Assembly (NCBI RefSeq): GCF_014197755.1
Contig: NZ_JACIGE010000008.1
Location: forward strand, 62,001-126,000
Reading direction: 5' to 3'
Length of the DNA: 64,000 bases
DNA from: Rhodocyclus tenuis
Lineage (GTDB): Bacteria; Pseudomonadota; Gammaproteobacteria; Burkholderiales; Rhodocyclaceae
The notes beneath the pieces were generated by a model that saw only the letters and a program-made list of their open reading frames with translations, was not told the DNA's origin and made no database searches. Below are positions 20,437 through 32,015 of this stretch, in pieces. The translations under genes and the position numbers were made by a program. Position 1 is the stretch's first letter. Every line of letters begins with the position of its first letter.

Positions 20437-20554
20437 TGGGTGCTCCGTTTTGCTGGGTAGTCGGGCGGGCTGGGTGCGCTCAGCTTGGGTTTCTGATGCT
20501 TGCAGCAGAAAAACGTTCGCTTGTGCCCGTCACTCTTCGGGCGCACAAATAGCA

Positions 20555-20574
20555 ACGGGGGCATCAGCCCCCGT
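20555..20574 (-). terminator. Probable terminator of the PEP-CTERM gene
   Basis: Perfect 8-base stem ACGGGGGC / GCCCCCGT with a 4-base loop, 23 bases past the stop codon of the PEP-CTERM gene. The U-run on the minus strand is weak (TTGCTATTTG), so termination may be partial. Confidence 0.55.
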
Positions 20575-20597
20575 GTATCGCTTCAATCAGCAGTATC

Positions 20598-21245
20598 TCA
20601 GGCGGCAGCCTGGACTTTTTGTCGGCGACGTCCAAGTGCGACCATCATCCCGACGCCGGTAAGTGTCAGCGCAAGGCTTGCGGGCTCGGGCACGCTTGCA
20701 TTCAAGCCATCTCTGGAGCTAAACGAAGTAAACGAGGTGCTTCCGGGAGCTTTGAATTGCGCTTGCTGGGGACCGGAACAGCACATTTCAAGGCCATAAA
20801 TTTGCAGGACATGGTTGCCGGCACCGAGATTCAGCGAGATGTCAAAATACTGGCTCGGGCTTGTATAGCTACTGCCCCACCACATGTCCTTGCTCTTGAA
20901 ATCCTGCGCAATACCATCGACAAAAATCGCGCCACCATTACCGAAATCAACGCCAGCCCGGATTTCCCAGATTCCCGCATTGGCCGCAGTTACACCGAAA
21001 TTTACGGTCGACTTGAAGGCAAAATTGCTGCCTGTACCGAGAATGCTCTGCGGGCTGATGCTGTCATAGCTCGCGACGACCACCGACTGCTTGCTGGTGC
21101 TTTCAACAACGCTCTGATAGGCAGCCGCAGAGAGTTGTGAACCGGCAGTTGAATAGCCGGTTTCGATAGTGATGAGGCTGGCTTGAGCAATGAGCGGACT
21201 GCAAAAGCATGCGGCGAGTGCGAGCTTGTTGATGATTTTGTTCAT
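20598..21245 (-). CDS. PEP-CTERM sorting-domain protein
   Basis: 215 residues from the ATG at 21245. A signal peptide (about 1-22, LALAACFCSPLIAQA) is followed by a beta-rich secreted domain with a PA14-like look (GNGGAIFVDGIAQDF; LNLGAGNHVLQIYGLEMCC). It ends with the sorting signal VPEPASLALTLTGVG, a hydrophobic stretch and the basic tail GRRRQK. Such proteins are processed by an exosortase in exopolysaccharide-producing Gram-negative bacteria. No exosortase is in the window. The upstream in-frame extension has no leader. Confidence 0.9.
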   Translation of the reverse strand: MNKIINKLALAACFCSPLIAQASLITIETGYSTAGSQLSAAAYQSVVESTSKQSVVVASYDSISPQSILGTGSNFAFKSTVNFGVTAANAGIWEIRAGVDFGNGGAIFVDGIAQDFKSKDMWWGSSYTSPSQYFDISLNLGAGNHVLQIYGLEMCCSGPQQAQFKAPGSTSFTSFSSRDGLNASVPEPASLALTLTGVGMMVALGRRRQKVQAAA

Positions 21246-21339
21246 CTTCTTGACTGCCAAAAAATAGCGAAAAGTTGCTGGCTGGCGAGCATTGTACGTA
21301 CTTTGCAGTAGTGCTTCTGCGCACAAAGTCACGTCTTGT

Positions 21340-22503
21340 TCAGCGTCTGCTGAGCGCCATCTTCAGCCACAGGAAACCGAGCACGCCGGCGCTGATCGAC
21401 GCCAGCAGGATGGCGATCTTCGCAGCGTTGACGAACTGCTCGTTGTCGGCGAAGGCGAGATTAGTGATGAAGATCGACATGGTGAAACCGATGCCGCCGA
21501 GCAGTCCGGCACCGAACACGTGTCGCCAGCCGAGATCCTGCGGCAGCCGGCAGAACCCGATGCTGACGGCAATGAAGCAGAGGAGTGTGATGCCCAGCGG
21601 CTTGCCGAGCAGCAGGCCAAGAATGATGCCCAGGCTGTTGCTGCTCAGCAGATCATCCTGCCAGCCGGTATTGATCACGACGGCGGTATTGGCCAGCGCA
21701 AAGAGCGGCAGGATGATGAACGCCGCCGGCTTGTGCAGCAGGTGTTCGAGGCGGTGTGAAGGTGATGTCTGATCTTCGGCGCGCGAAGAAAAGGGAATGG
21801 CAAACGCCAGCAGGACACCGGCGATGGTGGCATGGACGCCTGATTTCAGCATCAGGAACCACATCAGGGCGCCGCCAAGCAGGTAAGGCAGCAAGGACAT
21901 CACCCGGAAGCGGCGGTTGAGCAGGACAAGCGTCGCGAAGACGGCGAAAGCGCCGAACAGATAGGCAAGCGAAACTTCCGCAGTGTAGAAAACCGCGATG
22001 ACGATGATCGCGCCGAGGTCGTCCATCACCGCCAGTGCGGTCAGGAAGATCTTGAGCGAAGCCGGGACGCGCTTGCCGAGCAAGGCCAGCACGCCAAGCG
22101 CAAAGGCGATGTCGGTTGCCATCGGAATGCCGGCGCCGGCTTGTGCCGGTGTGCCGGCGTTGAGGCTGAAATGGATCAGTGCAGGCAGTGCAATGCCACC
22201 CAGCGCAGCGACGATCGGCAGCACCGCGTTGCTCAAGCTGGACAGTTCGCCGACGTAGAGCTCGCGTTCAAGCTCAAGGCCGATGAGCAGGAAAAACACC
22301 GCCATCAGGCCGTCGTTGATCCAGTGCTCGACACTGAGACCGAGGAACCTGGCCTGCCAGAGCTGTTGATATGCCGGACCCAGTAGCGAGTTGGCGATGA
22401 TGAGCGATAGCAGCGTGCACAGAATGAGCAGCACACCACCGGCTTTCTCCGAATCGAAGAAGGCGATGAAAGTCCGGGTGAGTACTGTCGGTCTGTCGAG
22501 CAT
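21340..22503 (-). CDS. nhaA: Na+/H+ antiporter NhaA
   Basis: 387 residues, about 12 membrane helices. The paired aspartates of the ion site are in TALAVMDDLGAIIVIAVFY (about residue 160), and the family motif GIPMATDIAFALGVLALLG precedes it. FFLLIGLELERELYVGEL near residue 70 is also diagnostic. NhaA exports Na+ in exchange for protons and helps pH and salt homeostasis. Monocistronic, between the PEP-CTERM gene and gcvP, both on the same strand. Confidence 0.95.
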   Translation of the reverse strand: MLDRPTVLTRTFIAFFDSEKAGGVLLILCTLLSLIIANSLLGPAYQQLWQARFLGLSVEHWINDGLMAVFFLLIGLELERELYVGELSSLSNAVLPIVAALGGIALPALIHFSLNAGTPAQAGAGIPMATDIAFALGVLALLGKRVPASLKIFLTALAVMDDLGAIIVIAVFYTAEVSLAYLFGAFAVFATLVLLNRRFRVMSLLPYLLGGALMWFLMLKSGVHATIAGVLLAFAIPFSSRAEDQTSPSHRLEHLLHKPAAFIILPLFALANTAVVINTGWQDDLLSSNSLGIILGLLLGKPLGITLLCFIAVSIGFCRLPQDLGWRHVFGAGLLGGIGFTMSIFITNLAFADNEQFVNAAKIAILLASISAGVLGFLWLKMALSRR

Positions 22504-22606
22504 CGCTGGATTCTACCAATCCAGCGACAATCCGCTTTCGAAAGCGCGCAGGACTTGCGCGCCTTGCCCCGCCGCCGCGGATTTGCCCGCGGCGGCGGCG
22601 GGCTCG

Positions 22607-25581
<2,975 letters not shown>

Positions 25582-25585
<4 letters not shown>

Positions 25586-25968
25586 TCGGCGTCGATGGCC
25601 TGCTGGTAGGCAGCAGCGTCGAGCAGGGCGTTGACGGCGGCGGCGTCGTTCGGCTGCAGCTTGAACAGCCAGGCGCTGAAAGCGTCCTGATTGACCGATT
25701 CCGGCGCATCGACGACGGCATCGTTGATGGCGGTGACGACACCGGAAAGCGGCGCGTAAACGTCGGCGGCGGCCTTCACCGATTCGACGACAGCGGCTTC
25801 TTCGCCCGCAGCGATCGCCTTGCCGACCGGCGGCAGTTCAACGAAAACGAGGTCGCCGAGCGCTTCCTGCGCGTGGTCGGTGATGCCGATGGTGACGCTG
25901 CCGTCGGCTTCGGCGCGAACCCATTCGTGGCTCTTGGTGTACTTGAGGTTGGCGGGCAGTGCGGACAT
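25582..25968 (-). CDS. gcvH: Glycine cleavage system H protein
   Basis: 128 residues. The lipoyl-acceptor lysine is in [14 protein letters not shown] (about residue 64), and [22 protein letters not shown] is the usual N-terminal part. It shuttles the aminomethyl intermediate between the P, T and L proteins. It lies 97 bases after gcvT and overlaps gcvP by 4 bases. Confidence 0.96.
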
Positions 25969-26065
25969 GTTGGTTCTCCGGGGTCGGTAGGAATAAAGGG
26001 GGAAGGGGACGAGGTTCAGGGGAAATCGGAGTGCGTATTTTGCTTCAGTGCCGCGTCATGCGGAC

Positions 26066-27142
26066 TCAGATCAACGGCTTGCCGTGGCGCACGAAGACAG
26101 GTTTGACGACGCGAGCCGCGAGGCGCTTGCCGCGGATGTCGACTTCGACGTGGTCGCCGACGGCGACGCCGAGCGGCAGGCGGGCGAGTGCGATCGAGCG
26201 TTGCAGCGTTGGCGAGAAGCTGCCGCTGGTGATTTCGCCTTCACCCTGATCGCAGTAAACATGCTGATGCGCGCGCAGCACGCCGCGGTCTTCGAGCAGC
26301 AGGCCGAGGAACTGCTTCTGCTGGCCGTGCGCGAGCAGCGCCGTCTTGCCGACGAAATCGCGCGGGCTGACGAGGTCGACCGTCCATGCGAGGCCGGCGT
26401 CGAGCGGCGAAACCGACTCGTCCATGTCCTGACCGTAGAGGTTCATGCCGGCTTCGAGGCGCAGCGTGTCGCGCGCGCCGAGACCGCAAGGGGCGACGCC
26501 GGCAGCAGCCAGCGCCTGCCAGACGGAGGCGGCGCGTGCGGCGGGCAGGGCGATCTCGAAGCCATCCTCGCCGGTATAGCCGGTGCGGGCAATGAACACG
26601 TCGCCGATGGCGGCGGCGAAGAAAGGCTTCAGCACGTCGGCAGCAGCGAGTTCGGGCAGCGCCGCCAGCGCCTTGGCGCGGGCGTTCGGTCCCTGCACGG
26701 CGATCATCGCCAGTTCGCGCCGTGCTTCGATGGCGACGGCGAGATTCCATTCGGCGCGACGCGCCTCGATCCACGCCAGATCCTTGTCGGCGGTGCCGGC
26801 GTTGATGACGATGCGGAAGTGCGTGTCGTCGAGGAAGTAGACGATCAGGTCGTCGACGACACCGCCGCTCTCGTCGAGCATGGCCGAGTAGAGGGCCTTA
26901 CCCGGCACCTGCAGCTTGTCGGTGTTGTTGGCGATCAGCCGGCGCAGGAAGGCGCGGCAGTCGGCGCCGGCAAGGTCGACGGCGCACATGTGCGAGACGT
27001 CGAACATGCCGGCATCGCGGCGTACGCTGTGGTGTTCCTCGATCTGCGAGCCGTAGTGCAGCGGCATGTCCCAGCCGCCGAAGTCGACCATCTTGGCGCC
27101 GCTTGCCCGGTGCTCCGCGTTGAGGACAGTTTCTCTCGTCAT
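26066..27142 (-). CDS. gcvT: Glycine cleavage system T protein (aminomethyltransferase)
   Basis: 358 residues from the ATG at 27142 ([21 protein letters not shown]). The folate-binding aspartate lies in [23 protein letters not shown]-like N-terminal sequence; [11 protein letters not shown] (about 200) and [20 protein letters not shown] (about 230) are the GcvT signatures. It takes the aminomethyl group from GcvH onto tetrahydrofolate. First gene of the operon; transcription from the promoter near 27465-27493 passes through the tandem glycine riboswitch and its terminator before reaching it. Confidence 0.96.
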   Translation of the reverse strand: MTRETVLNAEHRASGAKMVDFGGWDMPLHYGSQIEEHHSVRRDAGMFDVSHMCAVDLAGADCRAFLRRLIANNTDKLQVPGKALYSAMLDESGGVVDDLIVYFLDDTHFRIVINAGTADKDLAWIEARRAEWNLAVAIEARRELAMIAVQGPNARAKALAALPELAAADVLKPFFAAAIGDVFIARTGYTGEDGFEIALPAARAASVWQALAAAGVAPCGLGARDTLRLEAGMNLYGQDMDESVSPLDAGLAWTVDLVSPRDFVGKTALLAHGQQKQFLGLLLEDRGVLRAHQHVYCDQGEGEITSGSFSPTLQRSIALARLPLGVAVGDHVEVDIRGKRLAARVVKPVFVRHGKPLI

Positions 27143-27183
27143 GTCAGGTCCTTGGCGGGAATCCTTGAGGCGGATTCCGCAAA

Positions 27184-27202
27184 CGAAAAAGGGGCGAACC
27201 CC
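27184..27202 (-). terminator. Riboswitch expression-platform terminator
   Basis: On the minus strand GGGG-TTCG-CCCC (27202-27191) followed by TTTTTCGTTT, placed just after the second glycine aptamer and 42 bases before gcvT. The 5' half can pair alternatively with the end of aptamer 2, which fits an ON switch where glycine prevents termination. That mechanism is inferred from known glycine riboswitches. Confidence 0.7.
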
Positions 27203-27204
27203 AT

Positions 27205-27456
27205 ACGGATTCACCCCCCTGTCCTTGTACCTGAGAGATTGCCGCGCCGCCGGCATCGCCGACCCCGTCAGCGCCGGACCTGCCGGGCGTTGTTACGGTG
27301 ATCGGTAACGCACTGCTGCAGTCGCGTTGCCCCATCGGTGGGCGTTCCTCACGGGAACGCCGCTCTCCAGAGTTCACTGCACGAACGGTCCATTTGCCTG
27401 AGCGTTTTCGGGTGGATTGCGCCTTCGGCGGCGGGTTGGCCGCACTCTCCCGTTCG
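27205..27456 (-). promoter_or_regulatory. Tandem glycine riboswitch (two aptamers) upstream of gcvT
   Basis: Read on the minus strand, the first aptamer shows GGGAGAGTGCGG, GCCGAAGGCGCAA, CGCTCAGGCAAA and GGACCG. The second shows ACTCTGGAGAGCGG, CACCGATGGGGCAA, AATCTCTCAGGTACAAGG and ACAGGGGGG. These are the conserved cores of the glycine riboswitch, in the usual head-to-tail pair. It senses glycine and controls the gcvT-gcvH-gcvP operon directly downstream. Confidence 0.95.
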
Positions 27457-27464
27457 CGGGGCGA

Positions 27465-27493
27465 ACTATAGCGTGGCGGCATCCGGCCGGCAA
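27465..27493 (-). promoter_or_regulatory. Promoter of the gcv operon
   Basis: On the minus strand a -35 TTGCCG (27493-27488), a 17-base spacer and a -10 TATAGT (27470-27465). Transcription would start a few bases before aptamer 1 of the riboswitch. Confidence 0.7.
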
Positions 27494-27624
27494 GGCAAAC
27501 GGATTGCCACGCAGGAAAGCGCAACAGTTGTGGGCAAGCGTCATTCGGGCTATGGCCGGATGCGTCGGCGCAGTGCTCGGCAACGTGGCCTGGCAAGGTG
27601 TTTTTCGCCGTCAATGAGAAGTGC

Positions 27625-27668
27625 TTGCATTAAGCGCTTTATTTGGGAATAATTCTCATCAATGATCG
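27625..27668 (+). promoter_or_regulatory. bfd promoter overlapped by a Fur-box-like sequence
   Basis: -35 TTGCAT (27625-27630), 17-base spacer, -10 AATAAT (27648-27653). The stretch GAATAATTCTCATCAATGAT (27647-27666) overlaps the -10 and resembles the Fur 19-mer with its ATTCTCAT-type half sites. Repression by Fur when iron is plentiful would suit bfd. The match is by eye only. Confidence 0.55.
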
Positions 27669-27684
27669 TCTGCGGAGGTGAGCC

Positions 27685-27882
27685 ATGTACGTCTGCATCT
27701 GCAACGCCGTGACTACGCGCCACATCGCCGAGGCGCGTGCCCAGGGGGCCGACTCGCTGCGCGCCTTGCGCGAGCGTCTCGGCGTTGGCAACTGTTGCGG
27801 CAAGTGCTGTCTGGATGCGCACAATCTCCTGCGCCAGCAACAGGCGCAGCCACCTTGCGGGGCGGCTGCGTGTCCTTCATGA
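27685..27882 (+). CDS. bfd: Bacterioferritin-associated ferredoxin
   Basis: 65 residues. Four cysteines for the [2Fe-2S] cluster lie in MYVCICNAVT and GNCCGKCCLDA (spacing C-x-C then C-x2-C), with extra cysteines in the tail PPCGAAACPS. Bfd reduces and releases iron from bacterioferritin; bfr begins 67 bases downstream. GGAGGTGAGCC precedes the ATG. The upstream promoter has a Fur-like site. Confidence 0.92.
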   Translation: MYVCICNAVTTRHIAEARAQGADSLRALRERLGVGNCCGKCCLDAHNLLRQQQAQPPCGAAACPS

Positions 27883-27948
27883 TCGCGAAATAATCGGACG
27901 CGCGGCCATGTGCTACTCTGCTGTCTTCGCACAAGCAAGGAGACGGGC

Positions 27949-28413
27949 ATGCATGGCGACAAGCAAGTCATCCAGTTCCTCAACAAGGCACTGGCCAACG
28001 AACTGACCGCGATCAACCAGTACTTCCTGCACGCCAGGATGTACGGCAACTGGGGCTTCAAGAAGCTCGAAGAGGTGACCCGGCACGAGTCGATCGACGA
28101 GATGAAGCACGCCGACGTGTTGATCGAGCGCATCCTCTTCCTCGAAGGCCTGCCCAACCTGCAGCATCTGAACAAGCTGCGCATCGGCGAGAACCCGCAG
28201 GAAATGCTGGAATGCGACCTCAAGCTCGAACACGATGCGATTCCGCTGCTGCGCGAGGCCATCGCCCACTGTGAGTCGGTGTCCGACTACGTCAGCCGCG
28301 AGCTGTTTGCGGACATTCTTGAAGCAGAGGAAGAGCACGTCGACTGGCTGGAGATGCAGCTCGGCCTGATTGAAAAGGTCGGCCTGCACAATTATCTGCA
28401 GTCGCAGATGTAA
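27949..28413 (+). CDS. bfr: Bacterioferritin
   Basis: 154 residues. The ferroxidase ligands are visible in [14 protein letters not shown] (Glu18), [10 protein letters not shown] (Glu51, His54, and Met52 for the haem), LKLEHDAI (Glu94) and [11 protein letters not shown] (Glu127, His130). Met52 means a haem-binding bacterioferritin subunit. The ATG at 27949 has AAGGAGA just upstream. It stores iron in a 24-subunit shell, and Bfd from the gene before is its electron donor. Confidence 0.95.
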   Translation: MHGDKQVIQFLNKALANELTAINQYFLHARMYGNWGFKKLEEVTRHESIDEMKHADVLIERILFLEGLPNLQHLNKLRIGENPQEMLECDLKLEHDAIPLLREAIAHCESVSDYVSRELFADILEAEEEHVDWLEMQLGLIEKVGLHNYLQSQM

Positions 28414-28651
28414 GCCTGCGCTGCGTGGCCCACGGTATAGGCCGGGGGCGCGGTGCCGGGCGCGAAGGTCTGTGCTTCCCCGGTTGACGCCCCTGACAGT
28501 CGCTTTTTCGGTTTTTCTTGGGGCAGCGTGCATTTGCGGGCGCCTTTGTCAGGGCTGCCCCTGTCGCTCCCTCGCCGCAGGCGTCACCGGGAAGGCTGCG
28601 CGGCTGTGCTATCATCCGCGCTTGTTTTTTCCGGCTTTCTGCTGATTTTTC

Positions 28652-29482
28652 GTGCTCAACTGCGATCTTCATTGTCACTCCACGGCGTCCGACGGGCTGC
28701 TTCCGGCCGCCGATGTGGCACGTCGGGCGGCGGCCAACGGCGTCGACATGCTGGCGCTGACGGACCACGACAACATCGCCGGCCTCGCTGCTGCGCGGGT
28801 CGCGGCAGTCGAGTGCGGCATGGCCTTCGTCAACGGCGTCGAGGTGTCGATCGAGTGGGAAGGCGGGCAGATCCATATCGTCGGACTGGCTTTCGACGCT
28901 GACGACGCCGCGCTCAATGCCGGACTCGCCGCTATCCGCTCCGGGCGTATCGAGCGCGCGCGGCGCATGGCGGCGGATCTCGAGCGGGTCGGCATCCGCG
29001 GCAGTTTCGAAGGTGCCATGCATTACGCCGAGGATCCGAACCTGATCAGCCGCGCGCATTTCGCGCGTTATCTGGTCGGCATCGGCGTCTGTCGCGACAT
29101 GCGCAGCGTTTTCGACGCCTACCTCAAACCCGGTCTGCCCGGCTATGTCGAGCATCGCTGGGCGAGCCTGCCGGACTGTCTGGGCTGGATTCACGGCGCC
29201 GGCGGGATTGCCGTCGTTGCGCATCCGGGGCGCTACAAGCTGTCGCCGCGCGATCTGCGGCGCTTTCTCGGTGAATTCAAGGATCTCGGCGGCCGCGGCA
29301 TCGAGGTGGCTTCCGGCAGCCACACCCCGGAGCACGTGGCGCTCTTCGATCGTCTGGCGCGCGAATACGATTTTCTTGCCTCGCGCGGTTCCGACTTCCA
29401 TGGTCCCGGCGAAAGCTACGTCGATCTGGGCGCGCTGGCGCCGCTGCCCGCCGGGCTGAAACCGGTGTGGACCGCGTTCTGA
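28652..29482 (+). CDS. PHP-domain 3',5'-nucleoside bisphosphate phosphatase (RNase AM/YciV type)
   Basis: 276 residues. The metal ligands of the PHP family are present: DLHCHSTASDG at the N-terminus, LALTDHDN (about residue 37), GVEVS, VVAHPGRY (about 190) and the C-terminal RGSDFHGPG. The family hydrolyses 3',5'-nucleoside bisphosphates and, in E. coli, trims 5' ends of RNA. It begins with GTG at 28652; no good Shine-Dalgarno is visible. It heads a run of seven plus-strand genes ending at rluB. The 238 bases before it hold no gene. Confidence 0.88.
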   Translation: MLNCDLHCHSTASDGLLPAADVARRAAANGVDMLALTDHDNIAGLAAARVAAVECGMAFVNGVEVSIEWEGGQIHIVGLAFDADDAALNAGLAAIRSGRIERARRMAADLERVGIRGSFEGAMHYAEDPNLISRAHFARYLVGIGVCRDMRSVFDAYLKPGLPGYVEHRWASLPDCLGWIHGAGGIAVVAHPGRYKLSPRDLRRFLGEFKDLGGRGIEVASGSHTPEHVALFDRLAREYDFLASRGSDFHGPGESYVDLGALAPLPAGLKPVWTAF

Positions 29483-29491
29483 GCGGTCTCG

Positions 29492-30118
29492 ATGGCACAC
29501 TTCCTCTCCATCCACCCGGAAGATCCGCAGCCGCGCCTGCTGCAGCGCGCCGCCGACGTGCTGCGCGGCGGGGGCGTCATCGCCTTTCCGACTGACTCGT
29601 GTTACGCGCTCGGCTGCACGCTGGGCGACAAGGACGCCGTCGAACGCATCCGTGCGCTGCGCGGCGTCGATGAGCGCCACCACCTGACGCTGATGTGTCG
29701 TGATCTTTCCGAAATCGCGCAGTTCGCGCGTGTCGATAACGCCCAGTACCGGCTGCTCAAGGCGACGACGCCGGGCAGCTATACCTTCATTCTCGAAGGT
29801 ACCAAGGAGTTGCCGCGGCGTGTGTTGCACCCGAAGCGCAAGACCATCGGCCTGCGCGTGCCGGACAACCAGATCGCGCTGGCGCTGCTCGACACGCTTG
29901 GCGAACCGCTGCTGTCCTCAACGCTGATCTTGCCCGGTGACGAAGCGCCGCTGACCGAGGGCTGGGAAATCCAGGACCGTCTTGATGATCAGCTCGAACT
30001 GATCATCGACGGCGGCCACTGTGGCGTCGAGCCGACGACGGTGGTCGATCTCACCGCTGCGACGCCGCTGCTGGTGCGCGCCGGGCGCGGGCCGCTGGCA
30101 CCGTTCGGCTTCGACTGA
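29492..30118 (+). CDS. YciO-type Sua5/YrdC domain protein
   Basis: 208 residues. The YrdC fold motifs are GGVIAFPTDSCYALGC (about 28), KRKTIGLRVPDNQIA (about 116) and PLLSSTLILPGDE. The PGSYTFILEGTKELPRRVLHPKRKT block is that of the YciO subfamily, not the true TsaC/Sua5 that makes threonylcarbamoyl-AMP; YciO function in tRNA modification is uncertain. It starts 9 bases after the PHP gene. Confidence 0.87.
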   Translation: MAHFLSIHPEDPQPRLLQRAADVLRGGGVIAFPTDSCYALGCTLGDKDAVERIRALRGVDERHHLTLMCRDLSEIAQFARVDNAQYRLLKATTPGSYTFILEGTKELPRRVLHPKRKTIGLRVPDNQIALALLDTLGEPLLSSTLILPGDEAPLTEGWEIQDRLDDQLELIIDGGHCGVEPTTVVDLTAATPLLVRAGRGPLAPFGFD

Positions 30119-30131
30119 GCGGGGCGCGCGC

Positions 30132-30785
30132 GTGGATTCATTGCTGCAGACGATCAGTATCGCCGCCTTGCCGGTGATTTTCGCCATCACCCTGCACGAG
30201 GCGGCACACGGCTACGCGGCGCGTCATTTCGGCGATCCGACGGCGTGGCTGGCGGGGCGTATCACGCCCAATCCGCTGCGCCACATCGATCTCGTCGGCA
30301 CCATCATCGTGCCGGTGTCAATCCTGATCCTGTCCACCGGTGGCATTCTCTTCGGCTGGGCTAAACCGGTACCGGTCGATTTCAGTCGCCTGCGCGATCC
30401 GCGCCGCGACATGCTGTGGGTCGCCGCTGCCGGCCCGGCGGCGAATCTTTGCATGGCGCTGTTCTGGGCGATGATGGTCAAGCTCGCCTGGGTACTGCCG
30501 ATCAACCCGTTTACGCTGCCGCTGACGCGCATGGGCGAAATCGGCATCGCGGTGAACGTCGCGCTGATGGTGCTCAACCTCGTGCCGCTGCCGCCGCTTG
30601 ACGGTGGCCGCATCGCGGTCAGCCTGTTACCGCCGCGACAAGCCTTCCGCTTTTCCAGGATCGAGCGCTTCGGTCTGCCGATCCTGCTGGTGCTGCTGTT
30701 TTCCGGCATTCTTTCCGCACTGATCGGCCCGCCGATGCGGCTGATCGGCGCGCTGATCGACTTCGTCTTCCAACTTCCCTACTGA
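30132..30785 (+). CDS. Site-2 protease (M50) family membrane metalloprotease
   Basis: 217 residues, about six membrane helices. The zinc motif HEAAH (ITLHEAAHGYAARHFGD, about residue 21) and the third ligand region NLVPLPPLDGGR (about 150) are intact. No PDZ domain is present, so this is the small M50B-type family, not RseP. Start: GTG at 30132, 13 bases past the stop of the previous gene. Substrates unknown. Its place upstream of trpS is common in betaproteobacteria. Confidence 0.88.
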   Translation: MDSLLQTISIAALPVIFAITLHEAAHGYAARHFGDPTAWLAGRITPNPLRHIDLVGTIIVPVSILILSTGGILFGWAKPVPVDFSRLRDPRRDMLWVAAAGPAANLCMALFWAMMVKLAWVLPINPFTLPLTRMGEIGIAVNVALMVLNLVPLPPLDGGRIAVSLLPPRQAFRFSRIERFGLPILLVLLFSGILSALIGPPMRLIGALIDFVFQLPY

Positions 30786-30799
30786 GCCGCAACTTCACC

Positions 30800-32002
30800 A
30801 TGTACGCAGAACGAGTCCTTTCCGGCATGCGCCCGACCGGCAGCCTGCACCTTGGCCACTACCACGGTGTGTTGAAGAACTGGGTCAAGCTCCAGCACGA
30901 GTATCCCTGCCTGTTCTTCGTTGCTGACTGGCACGCGCTGACGACGCAGTACGACGATCCGCGCGGCATCGAGCGCTCGTCGCGTGACATGGTCATCGAC
31001 TGGCTGGCCGCCGGCGTCGATCCGACGCAGGCGACGATCTTCGTCCAGTCGCAGGTGCCCGAACACGCCGAGCTGCACCTGCTGCTGTCGATGATGACGC
31101 CGCTCGGCTGGCTCGAACGCGTGCCGACCTACAAGGACCAGCAGGAGAAGCTGTCGACCAAGGATCTGACGACCTACGGTTTCCTCGGTTATCCCTTGCT
31201 GATGAGCGCCGACATCCTGATCTACCGCGCCGACAAGGTGCCGGTCGGCGAGGACCAGATTCCGCACGTCGAATTCACCCGCGAACTGGCGCGCCGCTTC
31301 AACCACATGTACGGCCGCGAACCCGGTTTCGAGGAGAAGGCCAGGGAAGCGGTGAAGAAGCTCGGCAGCAAGAAGGCGCGTCTCTACGAGGACTTGCGCA
31401 AACGCTTCCAGGAGCGCGGTGACGCCGAGGCGGTCGAGCGGGCGCACGCGCTGCTCGAGGAAGTGCAGAACCTGTCGCACGCCGACCGCGAACGCCTGTT
31501 CGGCTACCTCGAAGGCTCGGGCAAGATGATCCTCGTCGAACCCGGCTACCTGCTCACCGAAGAATCGAAGATGCCCGGCCTCGACGGGCAGAAGATGTCC
31601 AAGTCCTACGGCAACACGATCACCCTGCGCGAGGACGCGGCGTCGGTGACGCAGAAAGTTCGCCGCATGCCGACCGATCCGGCGCGCGTTCGTCGCACCG
31701 ACGCCGGCGATCCCGAGCGCTGCCCGGTGTGGCAGTTGCATCAGGTTTACTCGGACGATGCCTGTCGCGAGTGGGTCGGACAGGGCTGCCGCAGCGCCGG
31801 CATCGGCTGTCTCGAATGCAAGCAGCCGGTGATCGACGGCATCCTCAAGGAACAGGCGCCGATGCGTGAGCGCGCACAGCTTTACCTCGACGATCCCACA
31901 CTGGTGCGCAACATCATCGCCGACGGCAACGAGCGCGCGCGCCGTCTGGCGCAGGAAACCATGCGCGACGTGCGCGAGGCGATGGGCCTCGACTACAGCT
32001 GA
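30800..32002 (+). CDS. trpS: Tryptophanyl-tRNA synthetase
   Basis: 400 residues. Class I signatures: the HIGH-like GSLHLGHYHG (about residue 13) and KMSKS in LDGQKMSKSYGN (about 270). It is longer than the 334-residue E. coli enzyme because of an insertion around residues 170-235 (rich in Lys, Arg, Glu); such longer forms are usual in this group. CGIGCLEC-like cysteines (CRSAGIGCLECKQ) lie near residue 333. Fourteen bases after the protease gene. Confidence 0.95.
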   Translation: MYAERVLSGMRPTGSLHLGHYHGVLKNWVKLQHEYPCLFFVADWHALTTQYDDPRGIERSSRDMVIDWLAAGVDPTQATIFVQSQVPEHAELHLLLSMMTPLGWLERVPTYKDQQEKLSTKDLTTYGFLGYPLLMSADILIYRADKVPVGEDQIPHVEFTRELARRFNHMYGREPGFEEKAREAVKKLGSKKARLYEDLRKRFQERGDAEAVERAHALLEEVQNLSHADRERLFGYLEGSGKMILVEPGYLLTEESKMPGLDGQKMSKSYGNTITLREDAASVTQKVRRMPTDPARVRRTDAGDPERCPVWQLHQVYSDDACREWVGQGCRSAGIGCLECKQPVIDGILKEQAPMRERAQLYLDDPTLVRNIIADGNERARRLAQETMRDVREAMGLDYS

Positions 32003-32015
32003 TTATCCGGTCCCG

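Noticed and set aside
28414-28651. Possible gene or RNA between bfr and the PHP gene
   Set aside because: No frame with a ribosome site and natural composition and no clear hairpin with a U-run.
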